Assembly (NCBI GenBank): GCA_028386065.3 | Contig: JAKUCV010003091.1 | Location: 1 to 64,000 of the forward strand | DNA from: Turnera subulata | Taxonomy: Eukaryota; Streptophyta; Magnoliopsida; Malpighiales; Passifloraceae | Length of the DNA stretch: 64,000 nt | Direction of reading: 5' to 3' | Shown: positions 1-9,494 of the stretch, in pieces | Numbering within the stretch: the stretch's first letter is position 1 | Layout of the letters: the number at the start of each line of letters is the position of its first letter | Made by a program: the position numbers and the translations under genes | The notes under the pieces: model-generated | The model's database searches: none | Seen by the model: the letters and a program-made list of their open reading frames with translations, nothing else | What the model was told of the DNA's origin: nothing

Positions 1-198
1 TCGTTTCATGCTTTTGCTGTGATTATTCAAAATTGCTTCCGCTGTGCTATGTTTGTTATTGTACCCGATACCGGGTGTTAGTCTATTGTTGAAGGGCCGA
101 TGGGCCAATTTTCTATTGTATTACACAGTTTGTGCCACGTGTCGGCACTGCTATTGGTAATTACTGTTAGTCGGGTAAATTTAGGTCGGGGTGTTTCA
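1..198 (+). mobile_element. 3' end of a long-LTR (Tekay-like) retrotransposon, truncated by window edge
   Basis: The segment ends in GGTCGGGGTGTTTCA. It resembles the last 200 bases of the plus-strand solo LTR at 15815-18693: both have CTTCCGCTGTGC, a GGGCC.ATGGGCC block and a CGGGTAAAT element before the terminal CA. It abuts, at base 199, the interior of a minus-strand LTR of the same broad family. Comparison with the intact copy near 5485 shows the break falls at GTACC, so this is an LTR end inserted into another LTR. The other GTACC target copy would lie left of the window. Whether it is a solo LTR or a full element cannot be seen. Confidence 0.7.
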
Positions 199-2403
199 GT
201 ACCACTACTTACCACGCGACATTTATATACCGTCGTCAAAACCAAATCGTAGGGATCGACATCCCTAACCAAAATATCCCGGGATAGACATCCCATCCAA
301 AAATCAAGGATCGACATCCTTTCACAACTTATTAATTAATCCATTTTACTTATTCCAAAAGACACAGAAAATCAACACGGGGATAAACATCCCAAAACCA
401 ACATGGGATAAACATCCGGACCACAATCACAACAAAAGCAACCAACAATGCAATAATCAACAAAACATAATAACCGAGTAATACAGGCACATATTGAAGG
501 AAATCCATCCTCACCTTGGCCGATTACTCAACTTCGGAGACAATGACCGGTCCGACGCCGGCTCCTCGGGAAACTGCCCGATATCCGAACCTAAACATCA
601 AAACAACATATACACATAAATGCACATAGTCGGTATACTATGATGCCAGTACTACGAAATTACCCATCCCGATTCTTATCCGTTATTATTATCTTTTATC
701 GAAAATATTTTACCGTACGTATTTCCGAATATAATTTCGGTACCATACTTTAATTAAAATTCTTTTTCAAAATATTTTCATAAATTAATTATAATCTTCC
801 AAAATAATAATCATCATAATTTTCCAGAAAAATAATAACCTATTTATAATTTTCAAAAAATATTTATCTAGTATTTATCTTTTTCTAAATATATAATAAT
901 ATTTTCCAACACCAAAATTATAATTACCTTTAATTTCCAAAATACATATTCATATACATATACCACAATCATAATTTTCCAGCCAAAATAATATACATAT
1001 TAAATTTTCCAGATATTAATTTCATGGTATATATATTTTCTAATCTAACTATAATAATAATTTACAAACATAACATAATTACCTTAGTTTTCCAAAATAA
1101 TATGTCTAAGTAATTTTGTTTTTCTAAAAACATAACCTTATACTAGGTATATCAAAATAATTGTATCTGGTCAAATTTATTATTTTGTCTATTTCCAGAA
1201 ATATATATATACAACATTTATCTTTTCCCCAATTATATATAATAACATTTTTCAAAACAAAACATAATTTTCAAGGTATATATATATATACAACATTTTC
1301 CCTAAAACCATAAATAATACTGTCTATATTTTTCTCAATGTGAATATATATATTTTTTTCTTGAAAATTAAATACTAGTAATTATATATATATATATATA
1401 TTTTTTTAAAAAAGAAATAAAACAACCTCAACCCGCAACCCAGGCGCGACCCGACCGTTGGAAATGGGTCTGCAACTCGGATCTTGCTCACCTCGACGAC
1501 GGCGGCGGCGCGAGCTCGAGGAGGAAGCAGGCGCGGGGAAGGCGACATCGAGGCGACTCCAGAACGGCAGCAGCGAGGGCGCGGCGACGACGGCAAATGG
1601 CGGGAGGTGCGAGGAACACAGATCCGCCGGGTCTGCCACGGGTCAACGGCGCGTCAGGGGGCTTCAGACGGAGGAACGCGACGGAGACGACGGGGTTCAG
1701 GTCGCGACGGGGAGGGCTTCCTGCTGGCGGCAGCGGTGTGGCGAGACACGGCGGAGAACGGCGGCGTGTGCACAGTAACCCCCTGGGTTGACGATGAACA
1801 GTGTATATGCGGGTTTCTTTTTTTCCATTTTTCTTCTTTTTCTCTATTTTCTTCTTTGTTTTCTGATTTTCCGAAATTCTTTTTTTTTTCTTCTCTTTTT
1901 TTTTCTTTTCTTCCTTTTTCTTTTCTTTTTCCTCTCTTTTTTCCTCTCTTTTTCTTTTCTCTCTTTTTCTTTTCCTCTCTTTTCTTTTCTCTCTTTTTCT
2001 TTTTCTCTCTTTTTCTCTCCTTTCTTTTTTTCTTCTTCTTCTCTTCCTCTCCTTCTGCTCTCTTCTTCATTTATAAACCGGTGAAACACTGTTCAACCTG
2101 TGACTAACTATTAATCATGTGATAATCAATATTGCAGGCGGGTCCGATCCGGACCAGAAAATAACTGATACCCCCTTAGTTATTTTCCGGTGTGATTTTC
2201 CGAGAAATTCCGAAACCCGAAAAATACCAACTTAGGCCCGAAAAATACACGGAAAAATCACGAGCGCGGGAAAACTCTCGGTTTCAAAAAACGACTCCCG
2301 ATTTTCTTAGAATTAATTACCCAAGATTAATTCAACAGTAAATCATGGTAAAACGACTTTTACAGTCCCGGTAAAAATCAAAAATTTTACCCGGGCTGTT
2401 ACA
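199..2403 (-). mobile_element. 3' LTR (interrupted) of a non-autonomous long-LTR element
   Basis: Read on the minus strand this LTR begins TGTAACAGCCCGGG at 2403 and runs leftward. Its distal part is cut by the insertion ending at 198. It is nearly identical to 5480-7667, including the AT-rich block, GC-rich block, CT-rich tract and terminal AAAATTTTACCCGGGCTG, so it pairs with the LTR at 4784-7667. Just outside it, at 2404-2440, the minus strand reads GAATTTCGGGGACGAAATTC, then TTTTTAAGGTGGGTAGAC, directly before TGTAACA. This is the polypurine-tract context known from Tekay/Del chromoviruses. The high LTR-LTR similarity suggests a fairly recent insertion. Confidence 0.85.
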
Positions 2404-2547
2404 GTCTACCCACCTTAAAAAGAATTTCGTCCCCGAAATTCCGTCTTATCCGTGGGTCCTACCACGATAAGATTCTGGCACACTCTGCCAGCTGTCCAAC
2501 CTCAACATGAGATACCGCTTATACCCTTAAGCGACATCTCATCCGCT

Positions 2548-2558
2548 TATAAATACCA
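2548..2558 (+). promoter_or_regulatory. TATA-box of first antisense cassette
   Basis: TTATAAATACC lies 32 bases before the ATG at 2590, in a stretch otherwise not AT-rich. The spacing would give a very short leader. The assignment is inference from sequence and spacing only. Confidence 0.45.
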
Positions 2559-2589
2559 AACCTCATGACCGGCATACTCACACACAGTC

Positions 2590-2967
2590 ATGGACTCTCC
2601 ACTAAGATCTCGAACGACCTCAGACTCTGAGAACAACAGCTACATCGGCGGCACAGCTTTCCCGACAAGCTCCGATGAAGAGCCTCCAAAGAAACGGTTC
2701 AAGACCAACATCATCGGCCTGAAGGAGCACATGGTCGTTTCCCCAAAACGACGGAAGAAACGTACCATCAAGAAAGCTGAAGATAAGAAGGGCAAGGCGG
2801 TAGCTGAGAGCAGCACTCCGCAATAGAAACTGACGCAACTGAACGTCTCGCTGAAGAAGATCAGCTCGGCGGTAGCGCAAATCGAACTGACGTGCGCGGA
2901 ACTGTTCCCACACATGAAAAACGTCCAGAAACTTGTAAAAGATCTTGAGAAGCAAGTAACTCCTTAG
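2590..2967 (+). pseudogene. Antisense ORF A: basic, coiled-coil-like protein, broken by one TAG
   Basis: The frame opens at ATG 2590 and continues to a stop at 2967, with one in-frame TAG at 2824-2826. The first 78 codons give a Ser/Asp-rich N-terminus and two basic clusters (KKRFK and KRRKKRTIKK) that look like nuclear localisation signals. After the TAG, about 46 codons (starting KLTQLNVSLKKISSAV) show heptad-like spacing of hydrophobic residues, suggesting a short coiled coil. The family is not recognised. A TATA-like box lies upstream and an AATAAATAAAATAAAT run lies downstream at 2998-3013. It runs antisense to the retrotransposon LTRs. The TAG could be a CAG (Gln) to TAG transition. Confidence 0.5.
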
Positions 2968-3710
2968 AGTACTTCTTCTCTGTTGTAAATCAGTATGAAA
3001 TAAATAAAATAAATTTCCTCTTTAAATCAAAATTCTTATATTACAAAGTCTTATGTTAAATAGAAAAAATAAAACATCTCAAAACAAAACAAAAATCAAC
3101 CATAAGTGTATTAAATCAAATATAAATAAATTAAAAACAAAATTCGTTAACAAAATCAAAACAAAAGGAATTAAAACAAAATATATTTTCATGCTCGGCG
3201 CTCTAGATCGGTCGTAACCATCCTCGATCCCAAGAAACATGTCACGTGCGACTAACGGTGACGTCCGTTTCCCTCGTGGAAAAGACATCCTTTAACTCGC
3301 ACGGTGACGATCACGAGCACGTCCTGTGTCCCTCGAAAGGAGTGTTATCCACTTGTTCACAAATTCTGCATGAGCCAAAAACGTCTGTCAAAGCTCGTAT
3401 CTCTCCACGATGTCCAAACAGCTGTAAACTTGTCGCACATGCGCTCTACTCGAGGTGTGGTCCCATCAGTCTAGCCTCAACAGTCACGGATGCATGGGAT
3501 AAAAGATGCAAGAAAAAAATAGAAAACCATAGAAAGAAAGGACAAAGTAGCCAGAGCGAAAGAAAATCATAAGATGGAAAAAGGCTGAAAAACTCTGGCA
3601 TGGTAGTCCGAAAAACGCGTAAAGTAACATAGCATTAAATAAAGCAACGGTAAAATTCAAAAAGCAAAATCTTTGAAAATAAAAAACGGTAATCACACTC
3701 CTCATATGAG

Positions 3711-3720
3711 TATATAAGAA
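3711..3720 (+). promoter_or_regulatory. TATA-box of second antisense cassette
   Basis: TATATAAGAA lies 97 bases before the ATG at 3817. It is followed by an A/C-rich leader (CAAACAAAACTCTCAG and similar), typical in composition of plant 5' UTRs. This is inference only. Confidence 0.5.
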
Positions 3721-3816
3721 GGAGCGGTGATGTGTAAATCATCAAAAGCATTAAAGCAAACAAAACTCTCAGAAAAATAAAACCACAACGTTCAAAACAC
3801 CACACGTCGAAACACG

Positions 3817-4500
3817 ATGCCTGCTCCTTCATCAGTCTTCTTCGTCGAAGGTGCCAATCTAGGCAGGAGAAACCGTCTGGCGTACAGCATGGTCAATGAG
3901 CGTCCAGAGGAGCTTCCAAACGAGCTCGGCAGAATGCCGCGTCTAGTCTTCGTCGACGAACTCTACTCGTCGCGGTTCTTCATCACTCCCATGGAAGAGA
4001 CCTTCTTCTTGGAGGACCATGGCACTCTGAGGACATCCTACTACGGCTCGGCAAACTCCGTGATGTTCTTCATCTCCGAAAGGCTGCAGGAGTTCAACCT
4101 GGAGTCCACTTGCCAAACTGTAGAGCAAGGTGCCTACTACCAACTCTCGATGACGACCCAGAGCATGCCCAGAATGACTCGACTACCTCCAACCTAGCCA
4201 AAGGCACAACTACTGGTGTGGAACTGCAGAGGAGTTGCAAGGCGTGCCCAGGAGTTCTCGCGTACTCTGAGGGACTTGAAGAACCAATATAAGCCGAACA
4301 TGGTTCTTCTGACGGAGACACAGTGGCAACCACGGGACGATCACGATCTCATCCCACTCCGGTTCCCTCAAGCTAACCGGTTCGAGATTCCTGGCCAGAG
4401 CGACAGAGGCGGCATGTGGTTCTCGTGGAGCGACAGAGTCACGGTCAACGTCAACAACGACCGAAACAGTTTCCGTGTCAACGTCGTTCCAAATCGTTAA
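3817..4500 (+). pseudogene. Antisense ORF B with endonuclease/exonuclease/phosphatase (EEP)-like C-terminus, broken by one TAG
   Basis: A single frame runs from ATG 3817 to the TAA at 4498-4500, interrupted only by TAG at 4195-4197. The first about 126 residues (MPAPSSVFFVEGANLGRR...) are not recognised. After the stop the frame reads LLVWNCRGVARRAQEFSRTL, then YKPNMVLLTETQ, then GGMWFSWSDRVTVNV. This pattern matches the N-terminal half of the EEP fold used by LINE endonucleases: the WNCRG strand, the L.ET metal-binding Glu region and the GG.W..W strand. The second half with the DxN and terminal DH motifs is absent, so nuclease activity is not expected. A TATA box lies upstream and AT-rich 3' sequence downstream. 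The whole frame is antisense to the flanking LTRs. Confidence 0.55.
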
Positions 4501-4763
4501 ATGTATTTTCTTTATTTTTATAAAATATCAAAAATCAATGTAATATTTCCCTTTGTAATATCAATATTATCAATATTAATAATATTTGTATTTCTGCTTA
4601 TTTATGGCATCATTTACCTCATATGTGTATGTTCTGTGACAGCTGGCGTCCCTTGACTGGATCCATAATGCACTAACTAAAATGATATAAAATAATAAAC
4701 AAATGGAGCGAACTATGCAAACAAGGACAACAAACACACAAAGGACTTCCCAACAAGACCTAA

Positions 4764-4783
4764 CGCCCGCTCCGCTACCAAAA
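4764..4783 (-). promoter_or_regulatory. Putative primer-binding site of the non-autonomous element
   Basis: On the minus strand the bases directly after the 5' LTR read TTTTGGTAGCGGAGCGGGCG. It resembles the Met-tRNA class of plant primer-binding sites (TGGTATCAGAGC), with differences. The same core TTTTGGTAGCGGAGC directly follows the 5' LTR of the element at 47922. Confidence 0.55.
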
Positions 4784-7667
4784 TGAAACGCCCCGACCCG
4801 TATTTACCGTACACAGTAAACACGTGCCGGAACTGTGACGACCCAACCAAATAAAGACCAGCATACAGCATAAACAACAGATAACTGGGCTCAACAGCCC
4901 ATAATAGGAAAACATCACAAATATCAAAACCGGCCCAATGGCCCAATAATAGTAAAAAACATGCACAGCGGAAGACTTATGAAACTCACATAAACACTGT
5001 ATGCATAGATACAAACTATGGATCCAAACCCTGTCCAAGGGATAACGCCGCAGCCTGTCTGGAATGCACCAAACCTGTACAACAAATAACTCATCCTACG
5101 GGATGAAAGCCCGCAGGTGAGGGGTGAGTCCGAAGTGCTCACCGATGAAGGAAAGACAATCAATATGAACACAGTAATTACTCAAGGTCAACACAGGCTA
5201 AAATCGCCAAAATCAAAAGACAAGACCCAAAACCAGTCCAAGACCAAAAGACTCAAATAAAATCCAATTATCCAATTTTATCTTTCCGGGGCCCGTCACG
5301 AATAAGCTAGGGTCGTACCAGGTTATCAACCTGTTCTTGGTGCCAGATCAAAAAGAACCCGGGATCAACACCCCAATAACAAACTCAGGGATCAACATCC
5401 CAATCAAACCGGCATCAACATGCCCATCACAAGTAACCCAGATCATGGCACCACAAAACAGTCTCAAACTATCCGGTCGTACCACTACTTACCACGCGTC
5501 ATTTATATACCGTTGTCAAAACCAAATCATAGGGATCGACATCCCTAACCAAAATATCCCGGGATAGACATCCCATCCAAAAATCAAGGATCGACATCCT
5601 TTCACAACTTATTAGTTAATCAATTTTACTTATTCCAAAAGACACAGAAAATTAACACGGGGATAAACATCTCAAAACCAACATGGGATAAACATCCCGA
5701 CCACAATCACAACAAAAGCAACCAACAATGCAATAATCAAAAAAACATAATAACCGAGTAATACAGGCACATATTGAAGGAAATCCATCCTCACCTTGGC
5801 CGATTACTCAACTTCGGAGACAATGACCGGTCCGACGCCGGCTCCTCGGGAAACTGCCCGATATCCGAACCTAAACATCAAAACAACATATACACATAAA
5901 TGCACATAATCGGTATACTATGATGCCAGTACTACGAAATTACCCATCCCGATTCTTATCCGTTATTATTATCTTTTATCGAAAATATTTTACCGTACGT
6001 ATTTCCGAATATAATTTCGGTACCATACTTTAATTAAAATTCTTTTTCAAAATATTTTCATAAATTAATTATAATCTTCCAAAATAATAATCATCATAAT
6101 TTTTCAGAAAAATAATAACCTATTTATAATTTTCAAAAAATATTTATCTAGTATTTATCTTTTTCTAAATATATAATAATATTTTCCAACACCAAAATTA
6201 TAATTACCTTTAATTTCCAAAATACATATTCATATACATATACCACAATCATAATTTTCCAGCCAAAATAATATACATATTAAATTTTCCAGATATTAAT
6301 TTCATGGTATATAGATATATTTTCTAATCTAACTATAATAATAATTTACAAACATAATTACCTTAGTTTTCCAAAATAATATGTCTAAGTAATTTTGTTT
6401 TTCTAAAAACATAACCTTATACTAGGTATATCAAAATAATTATATCTGGTCAAATTTATTATTTTTTCTATTTCCAGAAATATATATATACAACATTTAT
6501 CTTTTCCCCAATTATATATAATAACATTTTTCAAAACAAAACATAATTTTCAAGGTATATATATATACAACATTTTCCCTAAAACCATAAATAATACTGT
6601 CTATATTTTTCTCAATGTGAATATATATATATTTTTTCTTGAAAATTAAATACCAGTAATTATATATATATAAATATATTTTTAATAAAAGAAATAAAAC
6701 AACCTCAACCCGCAACCCAGGCGCGACCCGGCCGTTGGAAACGGGTCTGCAACCCGGATCTTGCTCACCTCGACGACGGCGGCGGCGCGAGCTCGAGGAG
6801 GAAGCAGGCGCGGGGAAGGCGACTCCAGAACGGCAGCAGCGAGGGTGCGACAGCGACGACAGATGGCGGGAGGTGCGAGGAACACAGATCCGTCGGGTCT
6901 GTCACGGGTCAACGGCGCGTCAGGGGGCTTCAGGCGGAGGAACGCGACGGAGACGACGGGGTTCAGGTCGCGACGGGGAGGGCTTCCTGCTAGCGGCGGC
7001 GGTGTGGCGAGACACGGCGGAGAACGGCGGCGTGTGCACAGTAACCCCCTGGGTTGACGATGAACAGTGTATATGTTGGTTTCTTTTTTCCATTTTTCTT
7101 CTTTTTCTCTATTTTCTTCTTTGTTTTCTGATTTTCCGAAATTCTTTTTTTTCTTCTCTTTTTTTTTTCTTTTCTTCCTTTTTCTTTTCTTTTTCCTCTC
7201 TTTTTTCCTCTCTTTTTCTTTTCTCTCTTTTTCTTTTTCTCTCTTTTCTTTTCTCTCTTTTTCTTTTTCTCTCTTTTTCTCTCCTTTCTTTTTTTCTTCT
7301 TCTTCTCTTCCTCTCCTTCTGCTCTCTTCTTCATTTATAAACCGGTGAAACACTGTTCAACCTGTGATTAACTATTAATCATGTGATAATCAATATTGCA
7401 GGCGGGTCCGATCCGGACCAGAAAATAACTGATACCCCCTTAGTTATTTTCCGGTGTGATTTTCCGAGAAATTCCGAAACCCGAAAAATACCAACTTAGG
7501 CCCGAAAAATCCACGAAAAAATCACGAGCGCGGAAAAACTCTCGGTTTCGAAAAACGACTCCCGATTTTCCTTGAATTAATTACCCAAGATTAATTCAAC
7601 AGTAAATCACGGTAAAACGACTTTTACAGTCCCGGTAAAAATCAAAAATTTTACCCGGGCTGTTACA
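4784..7667 (-). mobile_element. 5' LTR of the non-autonomous long-LTR element
   Basis: This is a complete 2884-base LTR. On the minus strand it starts TGTAACAGCCCGGG at 7667 and ends GGGGCGTTTCA at 4784. In sense order it holds a conserved start, a TATA-like TTTATAAAT (near 7335), a GA-rich leader, a GC-rich block ending at a splice-donor-like GAG|GTGAGC (about 6768), an AT-rich segment, and a cluster of GGGAT-N4-ATCCC hairpins (5360-5700). GCGTA at 7668-7672 would be the right target duplication; its partner lies left of the window. Confidence 0.88.
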
Positions 7668-8075
7668 GCGTATAAGTTCTATAATGATAGAAATACTTGA
7701 TTATACACTAAATTAATTATTTTTCATGTTTGAATAATTTTTTTATAATTTTATTACCATTATTATAAATAAAATTACAAATAATTTAATAATTTTCTTT
7801 TATCGTTTAATAAATGATACATGAATATTTATTCTTGGCTCCCTCCAAGAATAATTTTTGGCTCCGCTACTGGTTGTTATCATGATCGAAATGATTGGAA
7901 AATTCGCAAAACATATGAGAATCACAGCTTGGGAATATTAAGGTTAATTGGAAAAACTTAAAAGGGCTAATTCCAAACTTTTGCTAGAAAATCGTGTAAG
8001 CAAGGCGTAATAATGAAACAAATTTGTTGGTTCATTTGCCTAGGGTATGTTGACCTTGTAATCTATAAAACATAT
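7668..8075. other. Intergenic, AT-rich; no gene seen
   Basis: This is AT-rich sequence between the long-LTR element and the retroposon. There are two TTGGCTCC words 33 bases apart near 7836 and 7858. Nothing coding is recognised. Confidence 0.5.
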
Positions 8076-9156
8076 TCCAAGATGAGACAACGTGTCCAAA
8101 ACAAAAATAACGGCTAGTTTTGAAATTTCAAAATGCTCTCAACTGCAGCACTGTTCATCGTCTCCTTCCTTCTTTTTCTCCTTCAAATCTAATGATTCTC
8201 ACACCCTCAACAACTACCATAAGCCCATAACCATTACAAACTTATGATTTGCAGCTGGTGGCAAGGAGCATATGCATGGAATGTATTGGATGCAGCTGGT
8301 TGTGCATTCCAAGTGTTCGACGCAATGCCAAGCCTAGCGAGGTATCTACTTCTTTCATTTAAAATCAGTGGGTTCAATTGAGATCGATCGGGATCTTCTG
8401 AATCTATTTGTCCAGTACCGGATTCAACCGGGTATAGGGTCCCTTTGACCCAAATTTCATCAAGTTTATTAGAGTTCTCAAGCTTTGCTTGAGGTGGTGT
8501 GTTTGCTGTTTCGTATGGAGTTCCGAAGCAAGAATTGCATCGGTAGAGGTGTGATTGCCGGTGATGGCAGCGGCAGTGACGACGGTGACGGTGAAGGTGG
8601 TAATGGTGGTCCAGTTTGGATTGTGCTTGCACTACAGTTCCTACTGCAAGCTGTGGAATTTAGTGGTGGCGGTGACATTGACGGGGACGGCGATGGTGGT
8701 GGCTGTACCTACATCAAGCCAGACCCGGTTTTGAAAAAGGAGTGGTTTGTGAAAATTTGGCTTAGGAACAAGACATCAAAATTTTGTCTGCATCAAAGAT
8801 CAAATGCTGATTGTGAAAGGCATTAAGACAATTTCATAGAATTTGGGGATTACGCTGGTATTAACCAGTATTATATCACCCACTTTTCTCATGTTGATTA
8901 GGTCCAATATTATTGGCCTAAAATTGAACTTTGGTTACTATTCAAAGTCTTTGTCCTAGGTGATGTTTATCTGTTCCTCCTAAGTCATATTTATCATTTC
9001 CTTAGGTATGCATCTTATGTTTTGGGCTAATGTATCTGGCCAGTTCTACTTAAGTTGTATTTGAATTTGTATTTACCCGTATGGGCTGCTATGTACTCAT
9101 ATTTGAATTAATGAAATACCTATCCTTGCTGACAAAAAAAAATCCAAGATGAGACA
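8076..9156 (+). mobile_element. 1.05-kb poly(A) retroposon with 14-bp target duplication
   Basis: TCCAAGATGAGACA occurs at 8076-8089 and again at 9143-9156. The bases between them (8090-9142) end in an A-run after TTGAATTAATGAAATACC, the hallmark of LINE-machinery retroposition. The insert carries no reverse transcriptase. Its 5' part could be a retrocopied transcript: about 8270-8350 reads AWNVLDAAGCAFQVFDAMPS, vaguely PPR-like, and an ORF at 8485-8826 is Gly/Asp-rich low complexity. Its 3' 200 bases look like a LINE-type tail. It may be a chimeric or 5'-truncated retroposon. No function is inferred. Confidence 0.7.
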
Positions 9157-9494
9157 GCAAATATACCAGTAGTCAACACACATAAATTCCGTGTATAAAA
9201 TTTTTATTCTGAAAATTACAAAAAAAAAAAAGAAAAAGAAGAAGAAGAAAACTGTCCTTATCTCACAGGTCTGTCATTTAGCAAATCAAGCACGAACATA
9301 CATGTTAGGCACCCTCTCCCATCCTAAAATAGACCTTCAACTTTCTATTGAACTAATTGCGTGAAGATTAACAGAGCAAATATTGAGATCAACCTCTGTA
9401 TTAATGGTGACTTAGACCTATCCCCGAGTTGCAGATAGCGACTCAATTAACTTCGGCCTAAGGTATGTGACCCATGGATCTCTGCAGCAGAACC
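9157..9494. other. 3' flank of the BET1-like gene
   Basis: This holds the presumed 3' UTR of the minus-strand SNARE gene. An AATAAA-type signal lies on the minus strand near 9205, next to the retroposon's right target duplication. No other ORF is convincing. Confidence 0.4.

Larger units (their letters stand above)
2404..4783 (-). mobile_element. Internal region of the non-autonomous LTR element (no gag-pol)
   Basis: This 2.38-kb stretch lies between two long LTRs that both read on the minus strand. The minus strand has a polypurine tract at 2404-2416 and a primer-binding-like site at 4764-4783 (TTTTGGTAGCGGAGCGGGCG). No gag, protease, reverse transcriptase or integrase is found on either strand. 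On the plus strand, antisense to the LTRs, there are two gene-like cassettes (2548-3017 and 3711-4570). The region fits a large retrotransposon derivative that would depend on an autonomous relative. About 3020-3700 holds no convincing ORF and would be the upstream region of the second cassette. Confidence 0.75.

Noticed and set aside
1654..2107. Long Lys/Glu-rich or Phe/Ser-rich frames on both strands (also 6682-7353, 16116-16439, 25479-25958)
   Set aside because: They translate the CT/GA-rich leader of the LTRs; open on both strands with no domain, so they are composition artefacts.
8485..8826. Gly/Asp-rich 113-codon protein gene
   Set aside because: Low complexity, inside a retroposon, open on the other strand too, and no family.
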